Origin: Intoshia linei
Lineage: Eukaryota; Orthonectida; Rhopaluridae
Assembly (NCBI GenBank): GCA_001642005.1
Contig: LWCA01000201.1
Span: forward strand, 1 to 40,818
Direction: 5' to 3'
DNA length: 40,818 nt
Part shown: piece by piece, positions 1-9,604 of the stretch
How the letters are laid out: the number at the start of each line of letters is the position of its first letter
How positions within the stretch are numbered: position 1 is the stretch's first letter
Notes under the pieces: model-generated
What the model saw: the letters and a program-made list of their open reading frames with translations, nothing else
What the model was told of the DNA's origin: nothing
Databases searched by the model: none
Made by a program: the position numbers and the translations under genes

Positions 1-141
1 CCCTCGGCAGAGCTAGGTGCTGTTTGTACGTAGTACAAAACCGCCAAGCTAGTAAATTATAATATTTATTGTATTCCAATTTTGAAAATTATTTATTTCA
101 TGGACTGTACTGGTCCACGGACCGGCATTTGGGAACCGCTG
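1..141. mobile_element. End of a hAT-like element (cut by window edge)
   Basis: Read on the minus strand, the segment begins at 141 with CAGCGGTTCCCAAATGC followed by a GGTCC..GGACC palindrome. This is the usual look of a hAT-superfamily terminal inverted repeat. A related terminus lies at 21549. The rest of the element, including its other end, is outside the window, so superfamily and target duplication cannot be confirmed. It lies just beyond the truncated 3' end of the PRIM2 gene and could have contributed to that truncation, which is inference. Confidence 0.45.
11..55 (+). repeat. Dispersed palindromic motif, copy 1
   Basis: Contains the near palindrome TGTTTGTACGTAGTACAAAA flanked by AGCTAGGT on the left and CCGCCAAGCTAGT on the right. 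Related copies occur at about 24478 (same strand) and 27572 (opposite strand). It is probably an internal or terminal part of a non-autonomous transposon. No coding potential is seen. Confidence 0.5.
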
Positions 142-568
142 TAATAGTAGATTTCAAACTGGTTTTGTTGAGAATTTGTTAAACTACCCGAGAAGATTTG
201 GAATTAATTAACATTTTAATTTTATTACTCAGACGAATACTGGCAAAGATTACTTTAGGGAAAAATTAATATAAAATAATTCCTGCAAGTTTTAAAAATG
301 TATTCTATCGAGGTGATAAAAAATTTTTTCTATGAAAATATATGTAATATATTGATGCGACGATTAATGTTAGATCTGAGGATATATCGATTCATCGGCA
401 AATTCCAATATTTAACCAAACAACTAAGTACAAAAAAATATATCCGACATTAATTAAAACGTAATTCGCAAATTATTGTCGTACGGTGTATGGTAGTATT
501 CGCCATCGTGGATGGCGCGACACACATGTAAAAAAATTTTCAGAAAGTATAGAAAGTATTTTGTATCA

Positions 569-1902
569 TTAAACTATTACAAAAAAAATTCGAACGGTCG
601 GGCTAAATGTTTCTATTCCTACAGAGGTGATACTGAAAAAAAATTGCGATGACTCGTCATTAGTAGTACTTGCTCTCGAGATTTTAAAAATAATTTTAAA
701 ACTAAAATCACCTTTTATAAAATGATAATAAATTACGGTTAGTGCTTTTAAAAGTTGACATCGAAAACGTTGAGATAAAATTTTTTCAATAAAAATCAGT
801 GGTACGTAAGCATATCCTTTTTTCAAAAATACATTTCTAGTTCGCACAAGGTCGTTGACATGTTCAAATCGAATCTAAATAAAATAATAAACAAATTGAA
901 ACCTATAAAATATGAAAATATATATAATTTTTCTGAAACATTTTATATAGCAGTTTCCCAAATATGTCAATGTCGCCGACCTGCAATTAGATACTTTCTC
1001 ATAAACACCTAAAAGTTTTAATAGTAGTTATAACGAATGGAACGTAATAAAAAGAAATATTAAAATTTCGTCGGACCACCTTTTATAATCCGTTTACCAT
1101 CGGTGGTTCGTGTGGGTTTTAAAACGAAATTTAAAATAAAAAAAAGTTAAAAACACATTATAGGCATACTATCTAATATCTAATGGAATATAAAAAGTAA
1201 AAGATAATATAAGAATATTATCACCTTATATATAGTACTGTTTTTCAATACATCAATTGGAGCTTTGAGACTATCGGAAAGTTGTTGTATTATTTCAATT
1301 TTATCTTCATTAGTTATCTATAAAATATTATTCAATGATAAAATTAAAAAACTTTGATATAATTGAGATTAATTTCAGAAATGAAATAATCGAGGTCATT
1401 TTTACTAGTAATGCTGCAACGATACTTGAATAATTCCAATTCTTGTCTAACTAACCAACGTCGTGATTCCTTTCTATTAAAAATATTAAACTAACCTTTA
1501 ATCTTGAAAAAAATGTATTACGTTTGACAATAATGAAGTCTGAGAAGGAAATGGGAAATGGTATCATGACGAACGTCAATATCAGATTTCAATTTTATCT
1601 TTAAATTAGATTTGCTCAAGTTATCAGTATACTGTTTTTTTATCCATACATTGTAATTTTCGCCAATGTGACCATGTTTTATAAAGGCAGTTTCAAATAA
1701 CTTTAATACTAAAAAGTAATTTTGAAATTTTCAGACAGTATAGATTACACGCAATTCGGTCTGCAGCTAGTTGTTCAAATTCGTCTAAGGAAATTTTCTC
1801 TCGAGGAGGCTTAGAGTATAGAGAAAGATTTCTAAATGTTTTCGTTTCCAATTCACAGATACTTTTATTATTACTTGCAGTAGTAATAAAAGAAACGTCC
1901 AT
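569..1902 (-). CDS. PRIM2: DNA primase large subunit (PRIM2), apparently short
   Basis: Regulatory large subunit of DNA polymerase alpha-primase, which acts in RNA primer synthesis in the nucleus. Exons read at 1902-1737, 1708-1522, 1473-1353, 1317-1225 and 874 downward; introns of 28, 48 and 35 bases and one of 350. Family matches in order: EKISLDEFEQLAADRI, RHDTISHFLLRLHYCQ, SRRWLVRQELELFKYR, NSTIYK|IRFEHVNDLVRTRN and FLKKGYAYVPL, all colinear with animal PRIM2. The last frame ends at TAA 569, giving about 290 residues against about 500 in the family, so most of the C-terminal 4Fe-4S half is missing. FSPTVR near the end aligns with the FPPCMR motif that holds the first cluster cysteine, here Thr. 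Fragments at 573-461 and 423-370 resemble further PRIM2 sequence but do not join in frame. Identity is firm; the 3' structure is unsure. Confidence 0.88.
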
Positions 1903-1961
1903 TTTATAAAAAATATGAAAGTGAAAATAAGTTTTGTATTCTTTTTAAATTGACCGATAAA
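1903..1961. promoter_or_regulatory. 59-base bidirectional intergenic region PRIM2/CUL5
   Basis: Only 59 bases separate the PRIM2 ATG (minus, 1902) from the cullin ATG (plus, 1962). Both 5' untranslated regions and the promoters must therefore overlap each other, or reach into the opposing gene, unless an unseen upstream exon exists. The stretch is AT-rich and I see no defined motif. Confidence 0.6.
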
Positions 1962-4900
1962 ATGATAAAGTTAAATTTTTTAACTGACTGGAAATCAGTG
2001 GGTGATTCAATTTTGAAAATCATGTACACTAAAAAATGCACTTGTCGAGAAATGTCTGATCTATATTCAAAAATTTATTCAATATGCTTGTGGGATGAAC
2101 AAAGTATCTGTAAAATAACGAAATGGTTGGAAAATGAATTTATTAAATATTTTAGTTTGCAAGCTCAAAAATTGAACACATTTGTGTGCGACGAATACAC
2201 TTCAGAGTCCAATGAAACAAACACTGAATTGACGAATTGTTATGCTGATATATGGAATGATTTTTTAGGTATTTATGAATGCATACCAAAAGCTTTTCGA
2301 CAGCTAGATTTACAAAAATTGATCCAATTGTCAGGATATCCAGAAATACGGGGAAAGCACAGTTTTGTGGCAGAATTAATGATTGTTTGTTTTTATAAGC
2401 TTGTGTTCTTTAGTTATGAAGACGATTTGTTGAATGTCTATTTTACAGCATTAAATTCCCTCAGAAATGAAACTATCATTGAGGACAAAATGAAAGAAAA
2501 CATTTTTAAAATTATTGAAATTTATGAATATTTACCTGTAAAACAAAAAAGAATGAATTTTCAAATTAAATTTTGGCAAAATATTTTTACCTTTTATAAT
2601 TATTGGATTATAAACAAATTAGATTTATTGACATTTTCTCATTTTATTGAAAAATTATTTCCTTTAGAAGTTTCTTTCTTTCTTTGTTCAAGTTCAAATT
2701 TGACAAAGCATCTTCCTGATTCTGCAATAGAAGACATGCCTAAAAAATCATACAAAGAATTAGAAATCTATATAATTGACAAATCATACAATTTTATTTC
2801 ACCACTCAAATCTAAAAGATCTGCTCTTTCGGATTTTAAACTATTTTTGGTTGATCATTTTATTTTAAAATATAAAAAGTTGATTCCTAATTTACTTTGC
2901 ATCATCAACCTGAAGTGTAAGGATAGGGATATATATAAAATAATCAATTTTTTGTCCTGCTATCCTACCATTTTTGAGGAAACCATTACGAAATTAAAAG
3001 AATATTTTGTAGCTCACCATTTACCACAAATTGAATCCCATGAATTGAATAATTATTTACCGCTTTTGGCCAGTATATTTAAAATTGTTGACAAATTTAT
3101 TAATTTATTTGAAAAAGATTTCATCGATTTGTTTCCCAGTTTAAAACATTTCGAAGAGGATGTAATGGTTTCTTTAATTAATTCAGAAAAGGAATCAATT
3201 GTTTTAAAATTTTCAAAAGAAAGTTTAGTCAAGGCTAAAGTTAGTCAAACGCAATTGATTTTAAACGAAATTTGGAACTATCATTTCGAAAACAAAATTC
3301 TAATCCTACAAAATCCTTCTTGTTTCAATTTTGAAAAACCAAATTACCTCATTTTGACTCGGATATTCAAATATTTTAGATCTAAAGATATTTTTGTATG
3401 TATTTATAAAAGAAACCTCATTTATCATCTAATTAATTGTTGTTATAAAAAAAAATTTTTTAACCAATATTTGGATAAAATATTATTTAAAATCACAGAA
3501 TTCGCTCAGGTATTATTTATTATCATGTTTAATTTAATCTTTACCAAATCCAGTCTGAAAATGAGAATTTAAAAAAATTTATTTTACTATCAAAAACTTT
3601 TGTTTAAAAAGAACAAATCATTTAAATTAATTTTTAAATGATCACAATCAAAAATGTATATTTATTAGATGTGTTTATAATATATTTAGCTATCTAATAT
3701 GACTACTGAAGACTATATGGGTCTGAAATTGGTTATTCTTAATTTGAAAAATTTTGATATCAATATTGAATTTGAATCAATCAAACCATACAATTACATT
3801 ACTGAAAAAACTTGCATTAGTATATTTTTATTTCAATTTTATCAATACTGATTAAAAAAATAAAACATTGGTTGAATTTTCGTTTATGTAGATTGAACCA
3901 TGTAAACTGGTTTTGATGTTATATAATTTTATTTTTTGTAGAACCAATCATTTTTTCTAGCTCTGAATATAACGAAATTCAATCAAAATGGGAATGTAAT
4001 GATGGAATTTTTAGAAATATCACTAATCAATTGGATACCCAATTTTTGACAAAGTACCCAAATCGAAGCATAAATTGGGATTTTCAAAAATCTTATTCTA
4101 TCGTATATTTTTAATATTGAAATTATAGTAAGATTTATAATTAACTAGGGTGACTTTTATTTACTATTTATTTATTATTTATGATAATGCTGATGATTTT
4201 AAAAAGTATCCCATACTTTATGTTTTATAAATTTTAGGACATGATTAATTTTTAAAACAAGGGTGAAGGGTAATTTGTGTTTTGACCATGAAGGTATGCA
4301 TTTCTGATGCTGCGATTTACGACAATGTTAATTCTTTTAAAACGCGTTTTAGTAATGTATGTTTTACTAAATTTTTGGCCTGATTTTATTTTTAAACAAA
4401 AAGGTAAATTGGGTTTTTTAAATTAAACGACTGTCAATTTAAACTAAAATTAAATCGTAGGCATAAAATTTTTCACGACAACCCCCTCTCACCTCAAATG
4501 TGATTATTGAAATTTATACAAAAATGTTAGGATAACTTTAAAACATTACTTTATTTATGTATAATCAGCTTTTATTTTGTTTCTATAGATAATTATGTTG
4601 GTAATTCCTTTGATGCATTTACCATGTTTTGTGTACTATTTTGTTTTTTTAAATTTATTTCTAGCTCATTTATTTTGGTTTTTAATGATGTTTGAATTTC
4701 TCATAATTAACCCAAAAAATATACCTAAAATTTATTATAAACTCAAAATGAATTTCGTAAATAAAATAAAACAAAATCAACTTTTTAAACTACCTTAATT
4801 TGCATTTATGCTAGAAATCCATAGTTCCACCTGCGTAACATTTTTTTGGAAGATATTATTGCATCATCTTTGCTGTTCTTGATTCTTATAATTGATTAAA

Positions 4901-5326
4901 ATGTCAAAATAATTAATTTTTTAACAAATTAAATGAAATGTACATTTCTAACCGTATAATATCGTGTGCAATTTTTTTTACAACTGCATAATTAGAATAA
5001 CTCCTGGGCTATACCCAATGGGTATTACCCATGTTGGCATGAATATATTATTTTTTAAATTAGATTGATTTGCAATTAGAAAAATCTAGTATATCTATTC
5101 GATGCACCTGCCTTCAACTTGAAATATTACATTTGGTAATGCAAAAGCCATGTACCCTTAAACATTTATCTGATTCCATTCGAATTGACGTAAATTATAT
5201 CAAAACGGCGTTAAATGTAATTATTCATGTCAATTTTAGATATTGAAATGTTTCGCTAAAGTGTTTCAACATGAAAATCTTTTGAAAATCGGTTTTATTG
5301 GCCTTTCACGTAAAAATATGATTTGA
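1962..5326 (+). CDS. CUL5: Cullin-5-like ubiquitin ligase scaffold
   Basis: Cullins scaffold cullin-RING E3 ligases; CUL5 binds Elongin BC/SOCS adaptors and RBX2. The start is ATG 1962; an upstream in-frame TTG is ignored. Exons: 1962-3509, 3554-3601, 3690-3819, 3942-4102, 5064-5216, 5240-5326; introns 44, 88, 122, 961 and 23 bases, with reading phase kept. N-terminal cullin repeat: WKSVGDSILKIM and YSICLWDE, then IPKAFRQLDL, the order seen in CUL5. Cullin-homology part: IFKYFRSKDIFVCIYKRNL, KYPNRSINWDF and SISIRCTCLQLEILHLV, matching the segments around the family's QNKDVF, HSGRKLHWH and LEVTTFQLAVL. It reads to TGA 5326 (about 708 residues; human CUL5 is 780). The neddylation-lysine region is not visible. 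A possible last helix occurs near 5396-5452 but cannot be joined in frame. Cullin identity is strong; subtype 5 is likely. Confidence 0.85.
4230..4440 (+). repeat. Degenerate dispersed repeat in a CUL5 intron
   Basis: GAAGGGTAATTTGTG followed by TTTTGACC and a degraded block resembles the centre of the repeat family seen intact at 13570-14475 and 27985-28816. It lies within the 961-base intron 4103-5063, which is far longer than the other introns of this gene. The rest of that intron holds nothing I can name. Confidence 0.35.
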
Positions 5327-5838
5327 CTTGGATTTTTCATGGGGACCAAAAAAAATTGAATTAATTCTTGATTGAATTGAATTTCGAAATCATTTTTTTA
5401 GAGTTATTAAGGAAAAGTTTAACGACCTCATAATTAAAAGTGAATTAATGTGATTCAAAATTACAATTTAAAGTTTTTAATTATACTAGTACATTGTACG
5501 TGTACGTTATCCACCATCTGTTGAACTTTTATATCGATTTGTAGTAATCAAAATTGATTTTTGATAATGAAATTTGTACGTTAAAATAAATAAATATAAA
5601 TGTAGGGTCTATGTTTCCACAAATCATATCAAAACCAAATTATAAAAGTTTTTGAAAGCAACAAATTAATCATTTCAAAAACTAAAATGACGCAGGAAAT
5701 GACATTTAAATTAAATTTGGATTATTCAATCAAGTACTTATATTCAAATTAATTAATATATTTATTTAGAAATTCGTCGCAATTAATCAATATAATGTTA
5801 TAATAAATTTAATAAATATTATTGACCTAACAAAATAT

Positions 5839-6916
5839 TCAATCAAAAAAATCTAGTGGGTTGGAATTTCCAAATTTTTGTGGAGTATTTTGCATAAATG
5901 AACTATTGGGTTTATTGGTATTGTCAGGTTTTATAGGTTGAATTGTGTCAGAATTTGAAAAAAGAGTAAAAATTGATGCATTAGTTGAATCTGCCTTCAC
6001 GTGTAACGAAAATATATCGTCAGACTGTGCTGACTTTTTATTTAATAGTAAATTTGATGATTTATCATCAGTTTTGGTTTGAAATATATCAGTGGGTTCG
6101 TTTGAGACGCTTAGAGAAAGCAAATCGGTATTATCTTTTTTAGTACCCAAAGTTAATAAATCATTTGCTGTATTGCTAGTACTCAGTAAACCTAATATTA
6201 ATATAATACAAATGTATTTTAATTACCTTTTGAGCTGTTTGCGTCTGTAAACTTTGTCATGTCAATTTTGATAAGTGAATTGGTGGTAATATTCTTTTTA
6301 CTGACTTTTCCCTAAAAATGAATGTTTTGATACACAACGTGCATTACTAATTTGAGATTTTTCGGTACACAGTATGTTGGATCCAACCATGACTTGTTTA
6401 CATATTTTTCTCTGATATAATTGGCCATTGACCTTAATATAAAAGATACATACAATTTAAATTGACAATTACATTCGAGATCGTCGCCGTACATTGGGTT
6501 TCAAGTTTTTTTCGTAGGCTTGGTTTGAAATTTTATTTCCAATGTGTTGTACTACCTAAATAATTAAATAATAATTAATTAGTATTCAGATATTACTGAT
6601 ACTTGTTCTTCTGTCCAAATGTCAAGATTTACTGATTTTACTTTGGAAATGTGTGCACCTAGATTTCTGTGAATTCCGGCGCATTGTATACATAAAAATA
6701 TTCCAATGTTCCAAGAAGCCCACCTAGCACCTATAATAATTTATGATAAATTGAAAATAATTTACCTCTCTTGTTACAATCACAGCAAACGCTATTTTCT
6801 GGAATCTGTATTAGTTTTGTGAGTATGTACTGAATCTCTTCTTGCTCCCTTTGTTTTTTACTCATATTTTTTGGCGGAGCACTTATCTTGCTACTTTTTA
6901 GGTTTGAGTTATACAT
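5839..6916 (-). CDS. SMAP: SMAP-type ArfGAP
   Basis: GTPase-activating protein for Arf small GTPases, acting in clathrin-dependent membrane traffic. Six exons: 6916-6766, 6730-6603, 6555-6473, 6432-6348, 6311-6227, 6191-5839. The introns are 35, 47, 40, 36 and 35 bases and the total is 885 bases, exactly 294 codons plus stop. The ArfGAP zinc finger is complete: [17 protein letters not shown], then [12 protein letters not shown] (C-x2-C-x16-C-x2-C, with the catalytic Arg in HRNLG), and [14 protein letters not shown]. The next segment ends REKYVNKSW, like the SMAP1/2 RDKYEKKKY. The C-terminus is low-complexity Ser/Asn/Asp with DLLTL and DLLSL, which resemble clathrin-box motifs, and ends NPLDFFD. 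It is shorter than vertebrate SMAP1/2 (over 420 residues). It is divergent to eIF2-alpha and convergent to the cullin gene. Confidence 0.9.
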
Positions 6917-7084
6917 TAAAAATTAAAATATTTTCAATTAAAATTATGCTTATAATTAAGAATCTCAATAGAGCAATATATAACGTATTAAAATTAGTTA
7001 TTTACATTAATATCATGACTACGAAATAGTTGAGAATTTTTGTAAACTAAATCACATAGAATATAACTATATTGATAACGTGGA
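6917..7084. promoter_or_regulatory. 168-base divergent spacer SMAP/eIF2-alpha
   Basis: Start codons of the ArfGAP gene (minus, 6916) and eIF2-alpha (plus, 7085) are separated by 168 AT-rich bases. Both promoters must fit here or overlap transcribed sequence. No specific motif is recognised. Confidence 0.55.
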
Positions 7085-8422
7085 ATGAAAAAATTGGATT
7101 GTAGATTTTATGAGAAAAAATTTCCATCTGTCGATGAGATTGTGAAAGTCAAAGTCAGATCTATAGCTGACATGGGAGCATATGTGGAACTTTTAGAATA
7201 CAATAATATTGAAGGAATGATTTTGCTCAGTGAACTTTCACGTCGAAGAATCAGATCAATCAATAAACTTATCCGTGTGGGACGATTAGAATGTGTTGTA
7301 GTTATCAGAGTTGACGAAGACAAAGGGTATATTGATCTTTCTAAGAGAAGAGCATCTCCAGAAGAAATTCAGCAATGTGAAGTAAAATACGCTGAGGCCA
7401 AAACAGTAATATGTCTCCCGTTATAGTTGATTATTTATTAATTAGGTAAATAGTATCATTTGTCATGTGGCTTCAAAGTTAGATTATGATAATGATCAAC
7501 TAGAAAAATTATACAACAACACTGCTTGGTTCGTTGATCGAAAGTATAAAAGAATAGGAACTGCCAATGAAGTTTTTAAGCATATTACCACGTATTTTTA
7601 AAATTTACTTTTTTCATTGATTCATAGAAATAAAGCGATTCTTGACGATTTCGTGGATATCAACCCCGAAGAAAAAGACATGCTTCTCAAAGTATTGTCT
7701 CATCGATTAGCTGCTCAAATTCTCAAAGTCCGAGCTGGTAATATTTAGCATAGTGTCATTATTTATTTTTAACTAGATATTGATGTTGCTTGTTTTGGAA
7801 GTGATGGAATTCATGCGGTCAAGGATGCACTAAACGCGGGAAAATTGTTGTCGAATGACTCCATGAAAATAAACGTATTTTTTAAATTTAAATTAACATG
7901 TTCTCTTATTCGCTCAGGTAAAATTTAAAAATTTTGGATGTAATGTAATTTTTTTTCAAAATCAGGCGACTGTACTTGTATAATTAATGATCACTTTCCC
8001 TATAACCTTGGAAATATACTCCATTGAGCAATGCTCTGAGCATGCATACATGGACATTTTTCATTGGACATGAAAACCAAAAATAACTGCATTATTTAAT
8101 ATTTAGATAAATCTAATAGCACCACCATTATACTCAGTTAGCTCCCAATATTACGATTCTGTAAAATGCGTACAAGTGATCGGTGAAGTGTTAGATAAAA
8201 TAAAGGAAAAAATTGAAAGCTATAATCTTGGAACATTTACAATTAAGATGCCTGTAATATATTCATTTTTATTTCATAAATATAATTATTATCTTTTAGC
8301 CTAAAGTGGTAACTGACTTTGAACAAATTCAATTAGAAAAATACCTAGAAAAATTAGAAGAAGAAAATAGAGAAGTTAGTGGAGATGAAAATGATAGTGA
8401 ATTTGAATCTGGTGAGGATTAA
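7085..8422 (+). CDS. EIF2S1: Translation initiation factor eIF2 subunit alpha
   Basis: Alpha subunit of eIF2, the GTPase that delivers initiator Met-tRNA to the ribosome; phosphorylation of Ser51 by stress kinases lowers translation. Exons: 7085-7405, 7446-7591, 7628-7737, 7777-7874, 8107-8253, 8300-8422. Introns are 40, 36, 39, 232 and 46 bases; the sum is 945 bases, 314 codons plus stop TAA at 8420 (human 315). The N-terminal S1 domain has [20 protein letters not shown], so the regulatory serine (residue 52 with Met) and its context are unchanged, and KGYIDLSKR follows. The helical domain has [13 protein letters not shown]; the C-terminal domain has [26 protein letters not shown] and PPKVVTDFE, ending in an acidic tail. 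The splice at 7874/8107 yields KININL where relatives have KINL, a two-residue insertion. Confidence 0.97.
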
Positions 8423-9604
8423 TTGTACAAATTTACCAAAATTATTTAATTATATTTTTTTACTGTATTTAAAAATTAAATTGTTTGTCCAACACGTAAA
8501 CCACAATTTTTTAAATTATACATTTTACAATTAGCCAATTGTGTTATTGAATAATAAAATAATATTTTAATATTAGAAATGGTTTATGTAAAAAGTTTAA
8601 ATTCAATTTTTCTAAGTCCTTATAAATATTCAATGATATAACTTTTTTCGTATAAGAATAATTTGTTTACATAGTTTAATTATTAACTTGTAAATATGAA
8701 TGTGATAATTAAAATATTACTAAATATAGCTTCACAATACAAACGTACGTTGGATTCAACTCTTTAATTTTGATACTATTCCACGAAGCTCAACTTTTTA
8801 AAATGTAGAGTTTAAATAATTGACAATATAATTGCAAATTAATAAAATATCTTTTAACTAAACAAATATTGATTTTTCAGTAATCTTTGCGCATTAAAAA
8901 CGTTTGACTAAAACTCTATTGTATATCATTAATTTTTTGATTAACCACTTATAGCATTACCATGAACTTCCAATTTTTTTGACATATAGACAATTTTTAT
9001 CAAATAGTAATGATTAATTAGGTCTTTCAAAAAAAATTGTTCTATTTTTAAATTTAACTGTAGAGCTGCAAATATTTTCTGAAACGCGTTTCTAGCCATT
9101 CCAAAAAATTTGATATTTTGTCATTTGTTTAATTCTATATTTATTGATAAATATTGTAGAGGTATTGAATTAAAAATTACATGTACATTGTACAGTATAA
9201 AAAAATATGTGACTCGTGAATCCAGAACAGAATCTACTAAATTCGAGGCCACCCGAAGATGAAAAAAAGGTACCAAAATTTTTTTACTTTTTTGAATACT
9301 CAATTTGGTAAATGATGCCCTCATTGTGTTGGTCCTTTTCTTCCTCATGGTGTAAAGCTTGTATTTCGTCGAATATCCGAAGAGGAGTCTAGGATACTGT
9401 AGGTTTGGCATTACGTGAATCATTGTTATATTTCAAATTTGAAAAATGTCACCCTCCTAAAAAGGCAGATACATCCAGTAGTTAATATAATTGAACGTAA
9501 TAAAAATAATGTATTGAATAATGTTTACAATTGACCAAATTATTTTTTTCGTTTTAATTTAATAGTTGATACTTCAGACTAAGTTTGAATAATATAATCT
9601 ATAA
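8423..9604. other. Intergenic region, eIF2-alpha / CAPS (convergent)
   Basis: About 1.2 kb of AT-rich DNA between two convergent genes. An open frame of 100 codons on the minus strand (9121-9423) has no recognisable domain and no family resemblance that I can name. Otherwise no gene, RNA or repeat was identified. Confidence 0.5.

Noticed and set aside
461-573. Candidate PRIM2 exon with VCRAIHDGEYYH resembling the LHKALRENHH region
   Set aside because: It cannot be joined in phase to the preceding exon without a stop, so it is mentioned only as a possibility.
4595-4798. 67-codon hydrophobic open frame on the plus strand
   Set aside because: It lies inside the long cullin intron, is rich in Phe, Leu and Ile as AT-rich noise tends to be, and has no recognisable family feature.
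9121-9423. 100-codon minus-strand open frame
   Set aside because: It is long for this composition but has no domain, no splice-consistent partners and no resemblance I can name, so it was left as unassigned intergenic DNA.
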